Below, piece by piece: positions 5,398 through 6,848 of a stretch of 6,848 nt of DNA (positions are counted from its first letter, which is position 1; the number at the start of each line of letters is the position of its first letter). The notes under the pieces are model-generated. The model was not told the origin of the DNA and made no database searches. It worked only from the letters and a program-made list of their open reading frames with translations. The position numbers and the translations under genes are program-made. This stretch comes from UBA8437 sp003445035 (GTDB lineage: Bacteria; Planctomycetota; Planctomycetia; Planctomycetales; Planctomycetaceae), in NCBI GenBank assembly GCA_937901285.1, contig CALCHI010000320.1, positions 1 to 6,848 on the forward strand, given 5' to 3'.

Positions 5398-6848
5398 ATG
5401 ACGGATTCTCTGGACCACGACCAACTCGCGCTGCCTCCCGTTTCGCGTCGAGAGTTTCTTTCTCGACACGTCCTCGGCCTCGGGTCGGTGGCGTTGGCGA
5501 CGCTGCTGCAACAGGACAAGCTGCTGGCCACCCCGGCCAACGTGCCACGTGGACCGGCCTCCTACGATCTGCTGCCCAAGCAGCCGCACTTCGCGCCACG
5601 AGCGAAGTCGATGATCTCCCTGTTCATGCACGGCGGTCCGGCTCATATGGAGCTCACCGACCCCAAGCCGGAACTGACCCGGTTGCACGGCAAGACCTAC
5701 CAGGGGGACATCGCCTACAGTTTCATCAAGCGGGCCAGCAAGCGTCTGCTGGGGGCACGGTGGAAATTCCGTCCCCGTGGTGAATGCGGAACCGAGATTT
5801 CCGAATTGTTGCCCAATATCTCGGAGGTCGTCGACGACATCTGCCTCATCCGCTCGATGCACACCGGCTACAACGGCCACGAGGTCTCCATCCGCTACAT
5901 GCACTCGGGGATTCCCTCGGTCACCGGTCGCCCCACGCTCGGGTCGTGGCTGCTTTACGGACTGGGTTCCGAAACGGACAACCTGCCCGCCTACATGGTG
6001 ATGACCGATCCCGGCGGACATCCCGTCGATGGGGTGCACAACTGGTCCAACGGCTGGATGCCGACGTTGTTCCAGGGGACGGTGCTGAGGCCGAAGAACC
6101 CCCGGATCCTCAATCTCGATGCGCCGGCCACGGTGCGGGGGAAGGTGCAGGAACACAACCTGTCGTTCCTGGCCCAGTTGAATAAGCGGCACGCCAGGAA
6201 GCATCCGGGAGAAAATGACCTGGAGGCGAGGATCGCCTCCTACGAACTGGCCGCCCGGATGCAGACCTCTGCCAAGGAGGCCCTGGACATCTCCCAGGAG
6301 ACCAAGGCGACCCAGAACATGTACGGGTTGGATGATCCGGCCACCCGGGAATACGGGACCCGTTGCCTGATCGCCCGTCGACTGGTGGAACGGGGGGTCC
6401 GTTTCGTCCAGCTGTTCCTCAACGGCCAGCCCTGGGACAACCACAACAACATCAAGTCGGCGTTGCCTGCGGCGTGCCGCCGGACCGACAAGCCGGCTGC
6501 CGCCCTCGTCAAGGACCTGAAACGAAGCGGCCTGCTGGATTCGACCATCGTGCACTGGGGCGGTGAGATCGGGCGATTGCCCGTCACCGAGGGAGATCCG
6601 AATGGTGGTGGACGCGATCACAACGGGCAGGGGTTCACCAACTGGCTGGCTGGCGGAGGCTTCAAGGGCGGAATGGCCTACGGCGAGACCGACGAGGTGG
6701 GGCACCGGGCGGTTGTCGACAAGGTGACGCCCAATGACTTCCAGGCCACGCTGCTTCACCAGTTCGGGATCGATTACCAGAAACTGTTCTTCTTCCACAA
6801 CGGGCAGCAACAGCAATTGACCAACGGCCGACCGGCCCGCGTGGTCAA
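5398..6848 (+). CDS. DUF1501 family protein, second subfamily (partial at right edge, Tat-exported)
   Basis: The frame is open from the ATG at 5398 to the right edge: 483 codons and no stop. It probably lacks only a few C-terminal residues, because the family's closing region (TPNDFQATLLHQFGID, 444-459) is present. A textbook twin-arginine signal, SRREFLSRHVLGLGSVALA, is at 16-34. Other landmarks are MHGGPAHMELTDPKP (77-91), RSMHTGYNGHEVSIRYMHSG (152-171), DPGGHPVDGVHNWSNGWMP (204-222), WDNH (346-349), HWGGEIGRLPV (386-396) and GRDHNGQGF (405-413). This is the DUF1501 subfamily usually encoded beside PSCyt/PSD1 proteins, and it is clearly distinct from the shorter minus-strand copies. The 13-base gap after the previous stop, with a GAGG at 5383-5386 as a plausible ribosome site, indicates one operon and probable translational coupling. 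Ser and Phe/Leu in the common GGPSH..(T/L)FDPKP pattern are replaced here by Ala82 and Thr87. The reaction is unknown. Confidence 0.92.
   Translation, partial: MTDSLDHDQLALPPVSRREFLSRHVLGLGSVALATLLQQDKLLATPANVPRGPASYDLLPKQPHFAPRAKSMISLFMHGGPAHMELTDPKPELTRLHGKTYQGDIAYSFIKRASKRLLGARWKFRPRGECGTEISELLPNISEVVDDICLIRSMHTGYNGHEVSIRYMHSGIPSVTGRPTLGSWLLYGLGSETDNLPAYMVMTDPGGHPVDGVHNWSNGWMPTLFQGTVLRPKNPRILNLDAPATVRGKVQEHNLSFLAQLNKRHARKHPGENDLEARIASYELAARMQTSAKEALDISQETKATQNMYGLDDPATREYGTRCLIARRLVERGVRFVQLFLNGQPWDNHNNIKSALPAACRRTDKPAAALVKDLKRSGLLDSTIVHWGGEIGRLPVTEGDPNGGGRDHNGQGFTNWLAGGGFKGGMAYGETDEVGHRAVVDKVTPNDFQATLLHQFGIDYQKLFFFHNGQQQQLTNGRPARVV

Noticed and set aside
5353..6816. Minus-strand open frame of 487 codons antisense to the operon DUF1501 gene
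   Set aside because: It has no domain, and repeated Gln/Arg/Val-rich sequence mirrors the codon bias of the opposite strand. The plus-strand gene is unambiguous.

Overview
The window is GC-rich and almost wholly coding. Its genes belong to protein families (DUF1501, PSCyt1, PSCyt2/DUF1549, PSD1/DUF1553) that are massively expanded in Planctomycetota, with lesser numbers in Verrucomicrobia and related groups. A planctomycete chromosome is the most likely source. Nothing in the sequence fixes the genus.

Layout: two tandem paralogous DUF1501 genes lie on the minus strand. The downstream one (1-599) is cut by the left edge and the upstream one (695-2032) is complete. A 178-base divergent spacer (2033-2210) follows. 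On the plus strand there is a large secreted PSCyt1-PSCyt2-PSD1 protein (2211-5384). Thirteen bases later comes a third DUF1501 gene of a different subfamily (5398 to beyond the right edge), evidently in the same operon. No RNA genes, insertion sequences, CRISPR arrays or clear terminators were seen.

The plus-strand pair is the classic planctomycete couple: a Sec-exported protein with two CxxCH motifs (candidate haem-c sites) next to a DUF1501 protein with a twin-arginine signal. The DUF1501 proteins resemble the alkaline phosphatase/sulfatase-type fold. The pairing suggests that the two products act together outside the cytoplasmic membrane. Their substrate is not known, and the window holds no sulfatase, transporter or regulator that would reveal it.

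The most distinctive observation is that the two minus-strand DUF1501 genes are a duplication (about 82% protein identity over the visible 199 residues). The duplicated unit includes about 50 bases of non-coding sequence ahead of each start codon and ends abruptly there. A second is a beta-rich module of about 180 residues that interrupts the PSD1 region of the large protein. I see no wholly new system here. This is a well-populated but functionally uncharacterised family set.
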